NCBI GenBank assembly: GCA_913064945.1
Contig: CAJYAN010000012.1
Coordinates: 58,640-122,639 of the forward strand
Length of the DNA: 64,000 nucleotides
Direction: 5' to 3'
DNA from: an uncultured Gammaproteobacteria bacterium
Lineage (GTDB): Bacteria; Pseudomonadota; Gammaproteobacteria; UBA6429; Thiohalophilaceae
This document shows positions 14,617 to 24,795 of the stretch, one piece after another; positions within the stretch are counted from its first letter, which is position 1, and the number at the start of each line of letters is the position of its first letter. A program made the position numbers and the translations under genes. The notes under the pieces are model-generated. The model saw only the letters and a program-made list of their open reading frames with translations, was not told the DNA's origin and ran no database searches.

Positions 14617-17600
14617 CTAGTTGTCATAGCCAAGGTTTGGCGACAGCCAACGCTCGGCCTCGGTAAGCGACATGCCCTTACGCGCGGCATAATCTTCCAC
14701 CTGTTCTTTATTAATTTTGCCGACAGCAAAATAACTCGCCTGCGGGTGGCTGAAATACCAGCCGGAGACAGCGGAGGCCGGGTACATGGCATAACTTTCC
14801 GTCAGGATAGCACCACAGGCCTGTTCGGCATCCAGTAACTGCCAGACAAACGGTTTTTCAGTATGGTCCGGGCAGGCGGGATAACCCGGTGCCGGTCGAA
14901 TACCCTGATAGTCCTCGCGAATCAGTTTATTACCATCAAAGTCCTTCGCATCGGCACCATGACGCGGACTCCAGTCACCACCCTCAAAACCCCAGTTCAG
15001 GTGGCGCATTCGATCGTGCATCTGCTCGGCAAAGGCCTCGGCCAGACGATCAGCCAGCGCCTTAACCATAATGGAGCGATAGTCGTCGTGATCCTTTTCA
15101 AACTCAAGCGCCTTTTCTTCCGCACCCTCAATGATAGTGACAAAGCTACCCACGTAATCCGGCAGTCCGCTGTCTTTGGGTGCGACAAAATCCGCCAGAC
15201 AGCGATTCGGTTTACCCGGTGGCCGTTCGGTCTGCTGCCGCAGGTGATGCAGGGTCAGACGTACCTTCTGACGTTTGTCATCGGTATAGACTTCAATGTC
15301 ATCATCATTGACGCTATTGGCCGGAAACAGACCCACCACGGCGCGCGCCTTTAACCAGTTCTCATCAATGATTTGTGCGAGCATGCTCTCGGCATCGGCA
15401 AACAGTTTTCTCGCCTCCTCGCCCTTGACCGGGTCGGCAAAAATTTTCGGATAACTGCCCTTGAGCTCCCAGGTGTAAAAGAAGGGTGTCCAGTCGATGT
15501 AGGGTTTTAAAAATTCCAACGGCATATCATCAAAAATCTGTACGCCTAAGTGTTTCGGTACCGGTGGTGTGTATTTGCTCCAGTCAATTCTGGTCTTATT
15601 CGCGCGCGCGGCGGCCAGGGAGAGAAACTTCATCTGTGCCCGGCGTCCGGCATGGGCCTCACGCACCTTGACATACTCTTCACGCAGGTCTTTGACAAAC
15701 TTGTCTTTGTATTCAACGCTAATCAGGTTCTGTGCCACACCTACGGCACGCGAGGCATCTTTGACCCAGACAGTCGGGCCATGATAATTCTGTTCGATCT
15801 TGACGGCGGTATGCGCCTTTGAAGTGGTTGCACCACCGATCATTAACGGGACGTCAAATCCCAGGCGTTCCATTTCCTTGGCCATGTGTACCATCTCATC
15901 GAGTGACGGAGTGATCAGACCACTCAGACCAATGATATCGACCTTTTCCTTTTTAGCGGTTTCAATAATGGTACTGGCTGGCACCATGACACCAATATCA
16001 ATCACCTCAAAGTTATTACACTGGAGGACGACGCCGACGATATTCTTACCGATGTCGTGTACGTCACCTTTGACTGTCGCCATCAGGATCTTGCCATTAC
16101 TCTTGGCCGAACCGGACTTTTCCGCTTCAATATACGGGATGAGATGAGCCACAGCCTTTTTCATGACGCGTGCCGACTTGACTACTTGCGGCAAAAACAT
16201 TTTGCCTTCACCAAACAGATCACCAACCACATTCATGCCGTCCATTAACGGTCCTTCTATGACCTGAATGGGGCGGTCAAAGGCCAGTCGCGCCTCTTCG
16301 GTATCTTCTTCAACAAAGGCATCGATACCTTTTACCAGAGCATGTTCAATACGCTTGACCACTGGCCAGCTACGCCATTCGAGGTCCTCTACTTTTTTAA
16401 CCGCGCCACCACTTTTGTACTGGTCAGCAATATCTAACAACCGTTCAGTGGCATCGTCACGACGGTTTTGCACGACATCTTCGACACACTCGCGCAACTC
16501 CTTCGGCAAGTCATCATAGACCGCTAACTGACCGGCGTTGACAATACCCATGTCCATACCTGCCTTGATGGCGTGGTATAGGAATACCGCGTGTATTGCT
16601 TCGCGCACCGGGTCATTGCCACGAAAGGAGAACGACACGTTGGAGACACCACCACTGATTAGAGCATGCGGCAGGGTTTGTTTGATCTTGCGCGTGGCCT
16701 CGATAAAATCGACACCATAATTATTGTGCTCTTCGATACCGGTGGCGATGGCAAAAATATTCGGATCAAAAATTATATCTTCCGGCGGGAATCCCACCTG
16801 CTCGGTTAAAATTTTGTACGCGCGCGTACAGATCTCGACCTTGCGGGCCTCTGTATCTGCCTGACCTACTTCATCAAAGGCCATGACAATGACCGCCGCA
16901 CCATACCGGCGACACAACCGGGCCTGTTCAATAAACTTGTCTTCACCTTCCTTCATGGAAATGGAATTGACAATGCCTTTACCCTGCACGCACTTCAAAC
17001 CCTCTTCGATGATCGGCCACTTGGAGGAATCGATCATCACCGGTACACGGGAGATATCCGGTTCACTGGAAATGAGATTTAAGAAGGTCTTCATGGCATA
17101 CTCACCGTCCAGCATGCCTTCATCCATATTGACGTCGATAATCTGCGCGCCATTTTCCACCTGATCGCGGGCAACGCTCAGGGCCTCGTCGTAATTCTCT
17201 TCCAGAACTAAACGCTTGAACTTGGCAGAACCGGTAACGTTAGTGCGCTCACCGACATTAACAAATAACGAATCCTTATTGATGTTGCAGGGTTCCAGTC
17301 CGCTGAGGCGCGTGGTGAAATCATTTTCTTTTGGTTTGCGCGGCGGATACTTACTCACTGCCTCGGCAATGGCCTTGATATGCGCCGGGGTCGTACCACA
17401 GCAGCCACCAATAATATTCAGAAAACCGTTTTTGGCCCACTCCTCGATCTCAGCCGCCATCATCTCCGGTGACTCGTCGTATTCACCAAACTCGTTGGGC
17501 AGACCGGCATTGGGGTGGGTGTTGATATGGCAGTTGGCGATACCCGCCAGTTCTTCGACATACTGCCGCAACTCTTTGGCACCGAGGGCACAGTTAAAAC

Positions 17601-18312
17601 CAAAGCTGATGGGATTGACGTGGCGCAGGGAATTCCAGAAGGCCTCGGCGGTCTGGCCGGAGAGGGTACGCCCAGAGGCATCGGTAATCGTGCCGGAGAT
17701 CATCACCGGCCATTTCTTTGCCTGCTGCTCAAAAAATTCTTCAATGGCAAACAGTGCCGCCTTGGCGTTGAGGGTATCGAAAATGGTCTCGACCAGAATG
17801 ATATCCGCGCCGCCATCGATTAGCCCACGCAGCGATTCACTATAGGCCACCTTTAATTGATCAAAGGTGACGTTGCGAAAACCGGGATTGTTGACGTCCG
17901 GTGAAATACTGGCCGTACGATTGGTCGGGCCCAGCACCCCTGCAACAAAACGCGGTTTCGCCTCCGTGGCAAATTCATCACAGGCCTCGCGGGCCAGACG
18001 GGCGGCGGCCACGTTGATCTCATAGACCAGCTCTTCCATGCCGTAATCGGCCATGGAGATTGAGGTCGCGTTAAAGGTATTGGTCTCGAGGATATCGGCC
18101 CCTGATTCCAGATAGGCCTTATGGATGTCCTTGATGATCTGCGGCTGGGTCAGCACCAGCAGGTCATTATTGCCCTTGACGTCGCTTGGCCAGTCAGCAA
18201 AGCGCTCGCCGCGATAATCGGCCTCCTCCAGTTTATAGGTCTGGATAAGGCTCCCCATGGCGCCATCAAGAACCAGAATTCGTTGTTTCAGCTGCTGCTC
18301 GAGTATATTCAT
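14617..18312 (-). CDS. metH: Cobalamin-dependent methionine synthase MetH
   Basis: The 1231-residue length and four modules fit MetH. They are homocysteine-binding (1-~330, zinc GGCCGT near 307), methyltetrahydrofolate-binding (~350-610, [11 protein letters not shown]), cobalamin-binding (~640-880, [11 protein letters not shown], the B12 His) and the SAM-dependent reactivation domain (~890-1231, [12 protein letters not shown]). It transfers a methyl group from 5-methyl-THF to homocysteine in the cytoplasm. All key motifs are intact. No cobalamin riboswitch was recognised in the 158 bp upstream. A terminator for nfeD lies between, so metH has its own promoter. Confidence 0.97.
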   Translation of the reverse strand: MNILEQQLKQRILVLDGAMGSLIQTYKLEEADYRGERFADWPSDVKGNNDLLVLTQPQIIKDIHKAYLESGADILETNTFNATSISMADYGMEELVYEINVAAARLAREACDEFATEAKPRFVAGVLGPTNRTASISPDVNNPGFRNVTFDQLKVAYSESLRGLIDGGADIILVETIFDTLNAKAALFAIEEFFEQQAKKWPVMISGTITDASGRTLSGQTAEAFWNSLRHVNPISFGFNCALGAKELRQYVEELAGIANCHINTHPNAGLPNEFGEYDESPEMMAAEIEEWAKNGFLNIIGGCCGTTPAHIKAIAEAVSKYPPRKPKENDFTTRLSGLEPCNINKDSLFVNVGERTNVTGSAKFKRLVLEENYDEALSVARDQVENGAQIIDVNMDEGMLDGEYAMKTFLNLISSEPDISRVPVMIDSSKWPIIEEGLKCVQGKGIVNSISMKEGEDKFIEQARLCRRYGAAVIVMAFDEVGQADTEARKVEICTRAYKILTEQVGFPPEDIIFDPNIFAIATGIEEHNNYGVDFIEATRKIKQTLPHALISGGVSNVSFSFRGNDPVREAIHAVFLYHAIKAGMDMGIVNAGQLAVYDDLPKELRECVEDVVQNRRDDATERLLDIADQYKSGGAVKKVEDLEWRSWPVVKRIEHALVKGIDAFVEEDTEEARLAFDRPIQVIEGPLMDGMNVVGDLFGEGKMFLPQVVKSARVMKKAVAHLIPYIEAEKSGSAKSNGKILMATVKGDVHDIGKNIVGVVLQCNNFEVIDIGVMVPASTIIETAKKEKVDIIGLSGLITPSLDEMVHMAKEMERLGFDVPLMIGGATTSKAHTAVKIEQNYHGPTVWVKDASRAVGVAQNLISVEYKDKFVKDLREEYVKVREAHAGRRAQMKFLSLAAARANKTRIDWSKYTPPVPKHLGVQIFDDMPLEFLKPYIDWTPFFYTWELKGSYPKIFADPVKGEEARKLFADAESMLAQIIDENWLKARAVVGLFPANSVNDDDIEVYTDDKRQKVRLTLHHLRQQTERPPGKPNRCLADFVAPKDSGLPDYVGSFVTIIEGAEEKALEFEKDHDDYRSIMVKALADRLAEAFAEQMHDRMRHLNWGFEGGDWSPRHGADAKDFDGNKLIREDYQGIRPAPGYPACPDHTEKPFVWQLLDAEQACGAILTESYAMYPASAVSGWYFSHPQASYFAVGKINKEQVEDYAARKGMSLTEAERWLSPNLGYDN

Positions 18313-18409
18313 TTAATTATTTAAAACCGTTTTATTGTTGCAAGATCAGTAAGTTAACATGCTAACGATGTATGCGCCTGAGGCAGGCTTGATTTGCTGC
18401 CTGTATGAA

Positions 18410-18431
18410 AAACCGCCAAATATGGCGGTTT
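18410..18431 (-). terminator. Terminator of the qmcA-nfeD operon
   Basis: A 9-bp perfect stem (AAACCGCCA / TGGCGGTTT) with a 4-base loop is followed on the minus strand by five T. It lies about 40 bases past the nfeD stop and separates that operon from metH. Confidence 0.8.
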
Positions 18432-18470
18432 AAGGCGACAAAATGACATTATGCATTTGGCTAATGGTTT

Positions 18471-18905
18471 CTATTGTACCAATAACACGACACCGTCGAC
18501 ACCCGTCACCGTCACCTGGCTGCCTGCAGGGCGATCCGCACCATGAATTTTCCAGGTTGAGTCGTCGACCCGAATTTTACCACTGCCATTGACCATCGGT
18601 TCCTGCAGAGTAAAACGGCGCCCGATATACTGTTCACCACGCCGGTTCAGATAGGGCTGATCGGATATCTGGGGCCTGTCGCTCATATGACGACGCCACA
18701 ACATCACCGTCGCCACAGAGAGTAAACCAAACATCAGGAATTGATACTCCCAGCCCAGGCTCGGAAAGACCCACAGCACGGCACCGACCACGCCCGCGGC
18801 GACGCCCATGGAGAGGAAAAAGGTCCCCGGGACAAATAACTCCAGGATTAACAACAGCAGACCAAAGATAAACCAGTGCCAGAAGATAAGTTGCCCCAGC
18901 ATCAT
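18471..18905 (-). CDS. NfeD-family membrane protein (YbbJ-like)
   Basis: The 144-residue protein has N-terminal membrane helices (about 5-24, 28-46 and 50-68). A C-terminal OB-fold NfeD domain follows, with RRGEQYIGRRFTLQEP and GSGKIRVDDSTWKIHG. Short NfeD proteins pair with SPFH/stomatin proteins and are thought to aid membrane microdomain assembly. The gene overlaps qmcA by 4 bp (stop of qmcA and start here), which shows translational coupling. A terminator follows. Confidence 0.9.
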   Translation of the reverse strand: MMLGQLIFWHWFIFGLLLLILELFVPGTFFLSMGVAAGVVGAVLWVFPSLGWEYQFLMFGLLSVATVMLWRRHMSDRPQISDQPYLNRRGEQYIGRRFTLQEPMVNGSGKIRVDDSTWKIHGADRPAGSQVTVTGVDGVVLLVQ

Positions 18906-19843
18906 ACCGCATCACCCTTTTTCGCCATCGCCTCTTTGGCCAGCTCGGCAATACCACCAATAGCACCAATGACGCCGGAGGCCTCTAAAGGCATAAGTAC
19001 CAGCTTTTCATTGGGTGACGAGGCGATCATCTGCAGGGCATCTATATATTTTGTCGCCACGAAATAATTAATCGCACTGACATCTCCCTTGGCGATGGCC
19101 TGCGACACGACATAAGTGGCCTTGGCCTCGGCTTCGGCCTGGCGCTCACGTGCCTCGGCATCACGATACGCGGCCTCCCGTCGCCCTTCGGCCTCAAGAA
19201 TCGCCGCCTGTTTTTCCCCTTCCGCTTCAAGGATGGCGGCCTGACGTTGACCCTCGGCGACCAGGATAGAGGCACGCTTGTCTCGTTCGGCCTTCATCTG
19301 TCTGGCCATGGAGTCCACCAGGTCGCGCGGCGGGGTAATGTCCTTGATTTCAATGCGCGTGACCTTGACACCCCAGGGGGTCGTCGCATCATCCACCACC
19401 GACAGCAGGCGGGCATTGATCTCGTCACGCTTGGACAACAACTCATCCAGGTCCATGGAGCCCATCACGGTACGGATATTGGTCATGGTCAGGTTGAGCG
19501 TCGCTCGCTCCAGCTGATTGACTTCATAGGAGGCTTTGGCCGCATCGAGGACCTGAAAGAAGACAACCCCATCGACACGCACCATGGCGTTATCCTTGGT
19601 GATGATCTCCTGTGAGGGTACATCCAGTACCTGCTCCATCATATTCATCATGGAACCGATACGATCAATAAACGGAATGATGTAGTTAAGTCCCGGTGTA
19701 AAAGTCCGGGTATATCGACCAAAACGCTCTACCGTATATTCCATCCCCTGCGGTACAAACTTGACGCCTTTGAGTACCAGGAAGATCGCCAGGACAATAA
19801 ACAAGATCGCAAACTGTGAAAATCCGAAACTAACTCCGTACAT
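18902..19843 (-). CDS. qmcA: SPFH/stomatin-like protein QmcA
   Basis: The 313-residue protein has one N-terminal membrane helix (about 5-25), an SPFH/PHB domain (~25-200; RFGRYTRTFTPGLNYIIPFID) and an Ala/Glu-rich coiled coil (~200-265; EAEGEKQAAILEAEGRREAA). QmcA homologues form large cage-like oligomers at the inner membrane and associate with FtsH. It is the first gene of the qmcA-nfeD operon with a 4-bp overlap. Length and architecture are standard. Confidence 0.92.
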   Translation of the reverse strand: MYGVSFGFSQFAILFIVLAIFLVLKGVKFVPQGMEYTVERFGRYTRTFTPGLNYIIPFIDRIGSMMNMMEQVLDVPSQEIITKDNAMVRVDGVVFFQVLDAAKASYEVNQLERATLNLTMTNIRTVMGSMDLDELLSKRDEINARLLSVVDDATTPWGVKVTRIEIKDITPPRDLVDSMARQMKAERDKRASILVAEGQRQAAILEAEGEKQAAILEAEGRREAAYRDAEARERQAEAEAKATYVVSQAIAKGDVSAINYFVATKYIDALQMIASSPNEKLVLMPLEASGVIGAIGGIAELAKEAMAKKGDAV

Positions 19844-19993
19844 GGATTTCTCCCCTGTTGTCTGTTTTTATAGTATAGGATCCTGACCGCAAATCCAGCG
19901 CAGAGTAGTATGCTGCTGTCGCCGACTAATCCCTAAAATAATACGCCCCCGTGGCGTAAACTGACACCCGCTATGTCTCTGTCGCGCTAACGG

Positions 19994-20407
19994 CTAATAA
20001 AATAATCTTGCAACAATATAGGCCTCATTCGCCAGTACCAGCAGACTAATACCCATACATAGCAGGCCAAACATTCTGGCATTGCGACCCGTGATCCGGA
20101 CTACCGTAAAGGGAAACTTCATTCGTGCCGGCGGCAGGCTGGCCGACGTAATGATCCGGTAACCAAGCCAGAGAAAAAACAAAATGGGTAGCAGGCGACT
20201 TAGACTATAGGCCATTCCCGCCACCTGTCGCTTGGCGTGATTCAGGGCGATAACATTTAAGGGATCGCTCGATGTTGTCGTCAACAGGAAATCAATCAGT
20301 GGCTCAAGCCACAAGAGCCAGAGGGTATAGGCCGCGACGGTGATGGCCAGACGCCAGCGCGTATTTTTATCACCGGGGACAATCTCGGGGGGCTTTTTGG
20401 CGCGCAT
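19994..20407 (-). CDS. Membrane protein of unknown function
   Basis: This 137-residue protein has three probable membrane helices (about 20-42, 68-88 and 112-135) and a basic cytoplasmic N-terminus (MRAKKPPEIVPGDKNTRWR). I do not recognise a family. It starts 2 bp after the stop of the TetR gene and is most likely the last gene of the operon that begins with the DsrE-like gene. Confidence 0.7.
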   Translation of the reverse strand: MRAKKPPEIVPGDKNTRWRLAITVAAYTLWLLWLEPLIDFLLTTTSSDPLNVIALNHAKRQVAGMAYSLSRLLPILFFLWLGYRIITSASLPPARMKFPFTVVRITGRNARMFGLLCMGISLLVLANEAYIVARLFY

Positions 20408-20409
20408 AC

Positions 20410-20976
20410 TTACAGGGACTCTAGCCAGGTATTGGCTTGATCAATCTCATGTTGCAGACAGTGCTGATCCTTAAAGGCGCTACTCATGACGGCCATGCCT
20501 TGTGACCAGACCAGTAAATGCATCGCCAGTGGCTCTGCCTCTTTACCCTTTCCCAGGGCCTCAAACTGACGCTGCAAAAAGGCCTTGAACAGCTCAAACA
20601 TCTGCCGCGCATAGGCCTGCTGAACCGGGTCTGTTTTACCCAGCTCCATACTCAGGGTACCCATGGGGCAACCGTACTGCAGCACACGCGTGGCCTCATT
20701 CAGGGGGATTCGTAAAAAGCGCCTCAGCCTGTCCTGCGGTGCGGGAATTTCCTGTTGCCAGTCCTGCAGCATGACCTTGATGCCCGCCAGCCGATGGTCA
20801 ATGACCGCCGCCAACAGCTCATCCTTGCTCTTGAAATAATAATAGAAATTCCCCTTGGGCAAGCCCACCGCCTCGGCCAGCTCGGCAAACGAGGCCTGAT
20901 GGAAGCCACGCTGATAGATCACCTCATCGGCGATTTCAACAATCTGCTGGCGGACCTCGGCGCCCTTTTTGCCCAT
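20410..20976 (-). CDS. TetR family transcriptional regulator
   Basis: The 188-residue protein has an N-terminal TetR helix-turn-helix (~residues 25-50, SFAELAEAVGLPKGNFYYYFKSKDEL) and a ligand domain with a QYGCPMGTLSMEL segment. That segment resembles the LGCPFGNLATEL segment of the other TetR protein in this window (3577-4179) and again places a Cys at a helix start. It is the third gene of an operon whose promoter carries two AGAC-N4-GTCT palindromes, so it probably autoregulates the operon. Confidence 0.88.
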   Translation of the reverse strand: MGKKGAEVRQQIVEIADEVIYQRGFHQASFAELAEAVGLPKGNFYYYFKSKDELLAAVIDHRLAGIKVMLQDWQQEIPAPQDRLRRFLRIPLNEATRVLQYGCPMGTLSMELGKTDPVQQAYARQMFELFKAFLQRQFEALGKGKEAEPLAMHLLVWSQGMAVMSSAFKDQHCLQHEIDQANTWLESL

Positions 20977-21033
20977 GCTGGTTTGCTCTCCTGCGCGACA
21001 TTATGTCGTTGCTCGTGAGACCATGATCATAAC

Positions 21034-22035
21034 CTAACGCACTGGTAATGCCATGGGCATATTCCCAGTCTGACGCATGGCCATTTCCTGTAGCTGCGTA
21101 CGAATTGCATCTTGCCAGTGGTACTGCGGTCGATACTCCAGACGTGCCTGTACCGTGTCCGCCCGTACCTCTTCCAGTAAATGGATAATGCTGCGCGTGA
21201 CCAAAGGTGCCCACGGTACGATGGGGTCCAGGAGCTCCATCAAGTGTGCAAATCGATAGGCGACGCTAAACGGCACGCTAAAGTGTGGCATGGGCAAATC
21301 GTATTGCTCATGTAAAAACGTCAGCACCTGTTTCACGCTGGGGACTTCCGGGCCGAGCACATTAAAAGACTCATAGGCGAGTTTATTGGTGGCTCGCGCG
21401 GCCAGCGCCATGGCCTGCCCCACATCACGACCATCTATGATCGGCATGCTGGTGCTTCCACCAGTAACCCATGGCACCAGATGCGTCTTCAGACGTGGCA
21501 GCAAAATAGGCAGCACTCCCAGCCCATAGTGCTGGCCGGCAAAAATACCAAAGCGCAAATTCATCACCTGAAAATGGTCATCCGCCATCTGCCGCAACTG
21601 ATTTTCTATCTTGATGACATTCACCAGATGCGGCCAGAACGGCCTGTCAATCCCTGGCGACATCGCATCACTGGATCGTTCTGACGCCGCCGCTGAGGTC
21701 GTACTGACATTGACCCAGTGTTTTACCCCGGCCGCCCTGGTATCCTGCAGTAAGGCGAGCGTCGGTTGCAGATACAGCTCTCTTGATGCCTTTGTGTGAC
21801 CATACAGTGATGACCAGGATGCAGTGTGGCAGACCACATCGACACCCTGTAACAGGCGACGTCGATAGTCTGCGTCACGCAGGTCGCCAAGGCGGTGCTC
21901 TGCTGCAATATCCAGCTTGATTTTTGTGTAATCGCGGCAGGCGATGATCAAATGAATGTCGTCATACTGTGCCAGCGCCGCCAGCGTATGCGTCCCAACA
22001 AAGCCACTGGCTCCGGTCACTAATATAGTCTGCAT
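21034..22035 (-). CDS. NAD(P)-dependent epimerase/dehydratase-family protein
   Basis: The 333-residue protein is an extended short-chain dehydrogenase. It has the nucleotide-binding ILVTGASGFVGTHTL motif at residues 4-18 and a VCHTAS segment. The YxxxK pair is not in its normal form: WPHLVNVIKIENQL stands where Y-x-x-x-K is expected, so catalysis is uncertain. The substrate is unknown. It lies 9 bp downstream of the DsrE-like gene and 57 bp upstream of tetR in the same operon, which suggests a stress-linked or sulfur-linked oxidoreductase. Confidence 0.82.
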   Translation of the reverse strand: MQTILVTGASGFVGTHTLAALAQYDDIHLIIACRDYTKIKLDIAAEHRLGDLRDADYRRRLLQGVDVVCHTASWSSLYGHTKASRELYLQPTLALLQDTRAAGVKHWVNVSTTSAAASERSSDAMSPGIDRPFWPHLVNVIKIENQLRQMADDHFQVMNLRFGIFAGQHYGLGVLPILLPRLKTHLVPWVTGGSTSMPIIDGRDVGQAMALAARATNKLAYESFNVLGPEVPSVKQVLTFLHEQYDLPMPHFSVPFSVAYRFAHLMELLDPIVPWAPLVTRSIIHLLEEVRADTVQARLEYRPQYHWQDAIRTQLQEMAMRQTGNMPMALPVR

Positions 22036-22044
22036 AGCGACGCC

Positions 22045-22671
22045 CTAGACAAACAGGCTGACATCAGCCTGGGCCGCAATGGGCAGAAAGGAGGTGGCGC
22101 CAATCCACTCCGCCACCTCCGGGATAAACTCACGGCGATCATAACCAAACAGATCCACCGTCATCTGACAGGCCACCAGCTTGACCTCCGACTCCAGACA
22201 AATCTCGCGTAGCTCCTGGATACTCGCTACGCCTTTTTTCTGTAGCGTCTTTTTCATCATGGCCGTGGCAAAGCCTTCAAAGCCGGGCACATTCCCCATC
22301 AAGGCATTGGGCATATTCCAGTTCATATTCTGGAACCACTGCGGCCCAAAGGGCATTTTCATCGGCATGGCCGGGTTGCCAAGCGGCGAGATCTCCAGCT
22401 CAAGATCCTTCTTGAGCAACTCCAGGCCGTAAAAAGTGAAAAAGACCGAGACCTGCCAGCCCAGGGCGGCGGCGGTGGAGGCCAGGATAAACGGCGGATA
22501 GGCCATATCCATAGTGCCTTTGGTAGCAATAATTGCCAGGGATGGCGTGTGTCTGGCTGCACGCTCGGCCATTTTGGCCTCAAAACGCTGGTCGAACCAA
22601 CGCTCAAAGGCGGGCTGATCAAGCGATATCTCTGAGGCAGTAGGACTTTCCTGTAAACCGACAGTAGACAT
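22045..22671 (-). CDS. DsrE/DsrF-like family protein
   Basis: This 208-residue protein has the DsrE-like fold seen in so-called peroxiredoxin-family DsrE proteins: SLAIIATKGTMDMAYPPFILASTAAALGW, then a C-terminal EVKLVACQMTVDLFGYDR motif containing the conserved Cys. Such proteins bind or transfer sulfane sulfur, or act as small redox adaptors. The ATG at 22671 follows a GAGGAG ribosome-binding site and is preferred over the ATG at 22686. It is the first gene of the TetR-controlled operon. Confidence 0.85.
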   Translation of the reverse strand: MSTVGLQESPTASEISLDQPAFERWFDQRFEAKMAERAARHTPSLAIIATKGTMDMAYPPFILASTAAALGWQVSVFFTFYGLELLKKDLELEISPLGNPAMPMKMPFGPQWFQNMNWNMPNALMGNVPGFEGFATAMMKKTLQKKGVASIQELREICLESEVKLVACQMTVDLFGYDRREFIPEVAEWIGATSFLPIAAQADVSLFV

Positions 22672-22695
22672 GATGGCGCTCCTCATATTGAATAA

Positions 22696-22711
22696 TTAGA
22701 CGAATGTCTAA
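22696..22711. promoter_or_regulatory. TetR-type operator, downstream copy
   Basis: TTAGAC-GAAT-GTCTAA is a perfect 6-bp inverted repeat with a 4-bp centre. It lies just downstream of the -10 box of the DsrE-like operon promoter, where a bound repressor would block initiation. Confidence 0.75.
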
Positions 22712-22712
22712 G

Positions 22713-22741
22713 TAATTAAGACGATCGTCTGAATTTGTCAA
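22713..22741 (-). promoter_or_regulatory. Promoter of the DsrE-epimerase-TetR operon
   Basis: On the minus strand TTGACA (22741-22736) and TAATTA (22718-22713) are 17 bp apart, ideal sigma-70 spacing. One operator fills the spacer and a second lies over the start site, which argues for tight autorepression. Confidence 0.75.
22719..22730. promoter_or_regulatory. TetR-type operator, spacer copy
   Basis: AGACGATCGTCT is a perfect 12-bp palindrome with the same AGAC-N4-GTCT pattern as the copy at 22696-22711. Centre-to-centre spacing is about 21 bp, two helical turns, so two dimers could bind on one face of the DNA. Confidence 0.75.
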
Positions 22742-22793
22742 TAGCCATGCGTCAAAGCCGATAGGCTCAACCGATTTCAAGTACAATGGCGTC

Positions 22794-23540
22794 ATGAATA
22801 CGACTGCTGCCTCCACCAAACCTCCCAAGCGCCTGATGCGCCAGGTCGGTCGTGCCATCGCCGACTTTGACATGATTCACGACGGTGACCGTATCCTGCT
22901 AGGCCTTTCGGGGGGCAAGGACTCTCTTAGTCTGTTGCATATCCTTAGTCACCTGCGTCGTTATGCACCAGTGAAATTTGAGCTGGCCGCCATGACGGTA
23001 GACCCGGAGGTCGAGGGCTTTCACCCTGAACAGCTCAAGGGTTACCTGGCTGGTCTCGATATCCCCTATTTCTACGAGAGTGAGTCCATTGCCGAGAACG
23101 CCAAGACGCAGATGAAGAATGACTCCTTCTGTGCCTATTGCTCGCGCATCAAGCGCGGCATTATGTACGCCACCTGCCGCCGCGAGGGTTATAACGTGCT
23201 GGCCCTGGCGCAACACCTGGATGATCTGGCGGAGAGCTTTCTAATGTCAGCCTTTCGTGGTGGGCAATTGCGTACCATGAAGGCCAATTACACGAATAAA
23301 ACGGGAGATGTCCGCATTATTCGCCCCCTGGTCTATGTCCGTGAGCGCCAAACGGCTGATTACGCAAATGAAACCCTGTTGCCGGTGATCCCCGACTCCT
23401 GTCCCGCCTGCTTCGGCATGCCCACGGAGCGGGACCATATGAAACAGCTACTAAAGCAAGAGGAAACCCACAACAAGACATTATTTAAGAGTATTTTAAC
23501 GGCTATAAAGCCGTTAATTGCAAAAACAGACGCAGAATAA
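22794..23540 (+). CDS. ttcA: tRNA 2-thiocytidine(32) synthetase TtcA
   Basis: The 248-residue protein has the PP-loop GLSGGKDSLSLL near residues 37-48, the CAYC motif near 112-115 and a third cluster-ligand region, DSCPACFG, near 200. These bind the iron-sulfur cluster and ATP needed to thiolate C32 of certain tRNAs. Length and motifs are standard. It is divergent from the DsrE-like operon; a sulfur-donor link between them is possible but not shown. Confidence 0.95.
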   Translation: MNTTAASTKPPKRLMRQVGRAIADFDMIHDGDRILLGLSGGKDSLSLLHILSHLRRYAPVKFELAAMTVDPEVEGFHPEQLKGYLAGLDIPYFYESESIAENAKTQMKNDSFCAYCSRIKRGIMYATCRREGYNVLALAQHLDDLAESFLMSAFRGGQLRTMKANYTNKTGDVRIIRPLVYVRERQTADYANETLLPVIPDSCPACFGMPTERDHMKQLLKQEETHNKTLFKSILTAIKPLIAKTDAE

Positions 23541-23760
23541 ACAATTAATGCCTCATACAGAATATTTAAACAAATTTCAATTTAAGGGCATTAATTTAAT
23601 TTAAGTGGATTTTTTATTATCACTTAAGGCTCAAATCTGCATACATGTGGTAAGAAAATCCTGTAACAATCCTTTGCAATCCCGGCTTCGAAAGTCCTAA
23701 ACTCCAGGCATATCGTTGCCGCCCTATAGGGTAAGTCCCGTCACTAAAACGAGGTGCGCC

Positions 23761-23946
23761 ATGACGAATTTGCTGCCAAGTGTGAGGCTGTGTGATAGCG
23801 GTAAAGGTTGGTGCGTCAAAGCCTGCACTGAGACCTATGGACCGCTGGAAAGTGAGGCTGAAGCCATTCATTACGCCCGCTTACTCAGCCGGGTCAATGC
23901 TGCCAGGACGCAGTTCGCCTGTACCGAGGCTGCCTGCTGGCAATAG
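23761..23946 (+). CDS. Cys-rich 61-residue small protein
   Basis: The frame starts at ATG 23761 after a GAGGTG ribosome-binding site. The product is soluble and has five Cys (RLCDSGKGWCVKAC, QFACTEAACWQ), including a C-terminal CTEAACW. This pattern suggests metal binding or disulfides, but I do not recognise a family. The 220 bp upstream hold no gene; they include an AT-rich stretch after ttcA. Confidence 0.6.
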   Translation: MTNLLPSVRLCDSGKGWCVKACTETYGPLESEAEAIHYARLLSRVNAARTQFACTEAACWQ

Positions 23947-24002
23947 CAACAGGCATTCTTAACAGGTATTTTTACCGGTATTACCTACTGGTGAGCGGCT
24001 GC

Positions 24003-24584
24003 TTACTTCGACTTTTTCACAAACCTGGTCAGGATCACGATCTGCTGTCCATTCACCCGGCCTTCAATGTGCTGCGGATTGTCTGCTACCAGGGAAATAC
24101 CGCGCACCGCTGTGCCACGTTTGGCCGTAAAGTTGGCACCTTTGACATCCAGGTCTTTAATTAAGGTGACTGTATCACCCGCCTCAAGGACAGCACCGTT
24201 ACTATCGACGTGAGGTGGCTCCTCATTTGGGCTGCCGCCCTCAGCCGTGGCCTGTGCCCAGACCAATGTGCTGTCATCCAGATAGAGCATATCCAGCAAA
24301 TCCTGCGGCCAGCCCTCGGCCCGCAAGCGTGTCAGCATCCGCCATGCCATGACCTGCACCGCAGGCACCTGACTCCACATACTGTCATTCAGACAACGCC
24401 AGTGATTCACGTCCACCTGTTCCGGCTTGTCAATCTGGCGATGACAGGTCTCACAGATCAGGACACTCTGCTCGGCACTGCCATCGGCGTCGGGTGGTAC
24501 TGCATAGACACCCAGCTGTTCTGTGCTGGCACAAAGCTCGCATTTCGAACCACTACGCGTATTTAAGATTTGTTCAATATTCAT
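24003..24584 (-). CDS. PhnA-like (alkylphosphonate utilisation-named) protein
   Basis: The 193-residue protein has an N-terminal zinc-ribbon pair (CELCAS and CETC, ~residues 15-45). A C-terminal PhnA domain (~125-193) carries DSNGAVLEAGDTVTLIKDLDVKGANFTAKRGTAVRGI. PhnA was first named after a phosphonate operon, but these proteins lack proven phosphonate enzyme activity, and their role is unknown. No phosphonate genes are nearby. The start has an ATG preceded by a weak ribosome-binding site. Confidence 0.88.
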   Translation of the reverse strand: MNIEQILNTRSGSKCELCASTEQLGVYAVPPDADGSAEQSVLICETCHRQIDKPEQVDVNHWRCLNDSMWSQVPAVQVMAWRMLTRLRAEGWPQDLLDMLYLDDSTLVWAQATAEGGSPNEEPPHVDSNGAVLEAGDTVTLIKDLDVKGANFTAKRGTAVRGISLVADNPQHIEGRVNGQQIVILTRFVKKSK

Positions 24585-24795
24585 CGTTCCCAGGTATCAA
24601 AAATATAAACGGGCATAGTACGACAATCCAGCTCACGAAGCAGCGAACAAAATCATCGTCTGGTTTTGGGACACGGTGGGCCCCGGTGAGTACATGATAA
24701 GGATTGGCCGACTCGAAAGACCTGCATAGACACACTGTATTAACTTGCGAACCTAGTGCGGCTGAAGCACGCCATGACACTACGATGAACCCCGC

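Noticed and set aside
17216..17845. 209-codon open frame antisense to metH
   Set aside because: It is a shadow of the strongly conserved metH frame; its sequence has no domain pattern.
18313..18409. Riboswitch upstream of metH
   Set aside because: No cobalamin or SAM riboswitch core could be recognised in the short leader.
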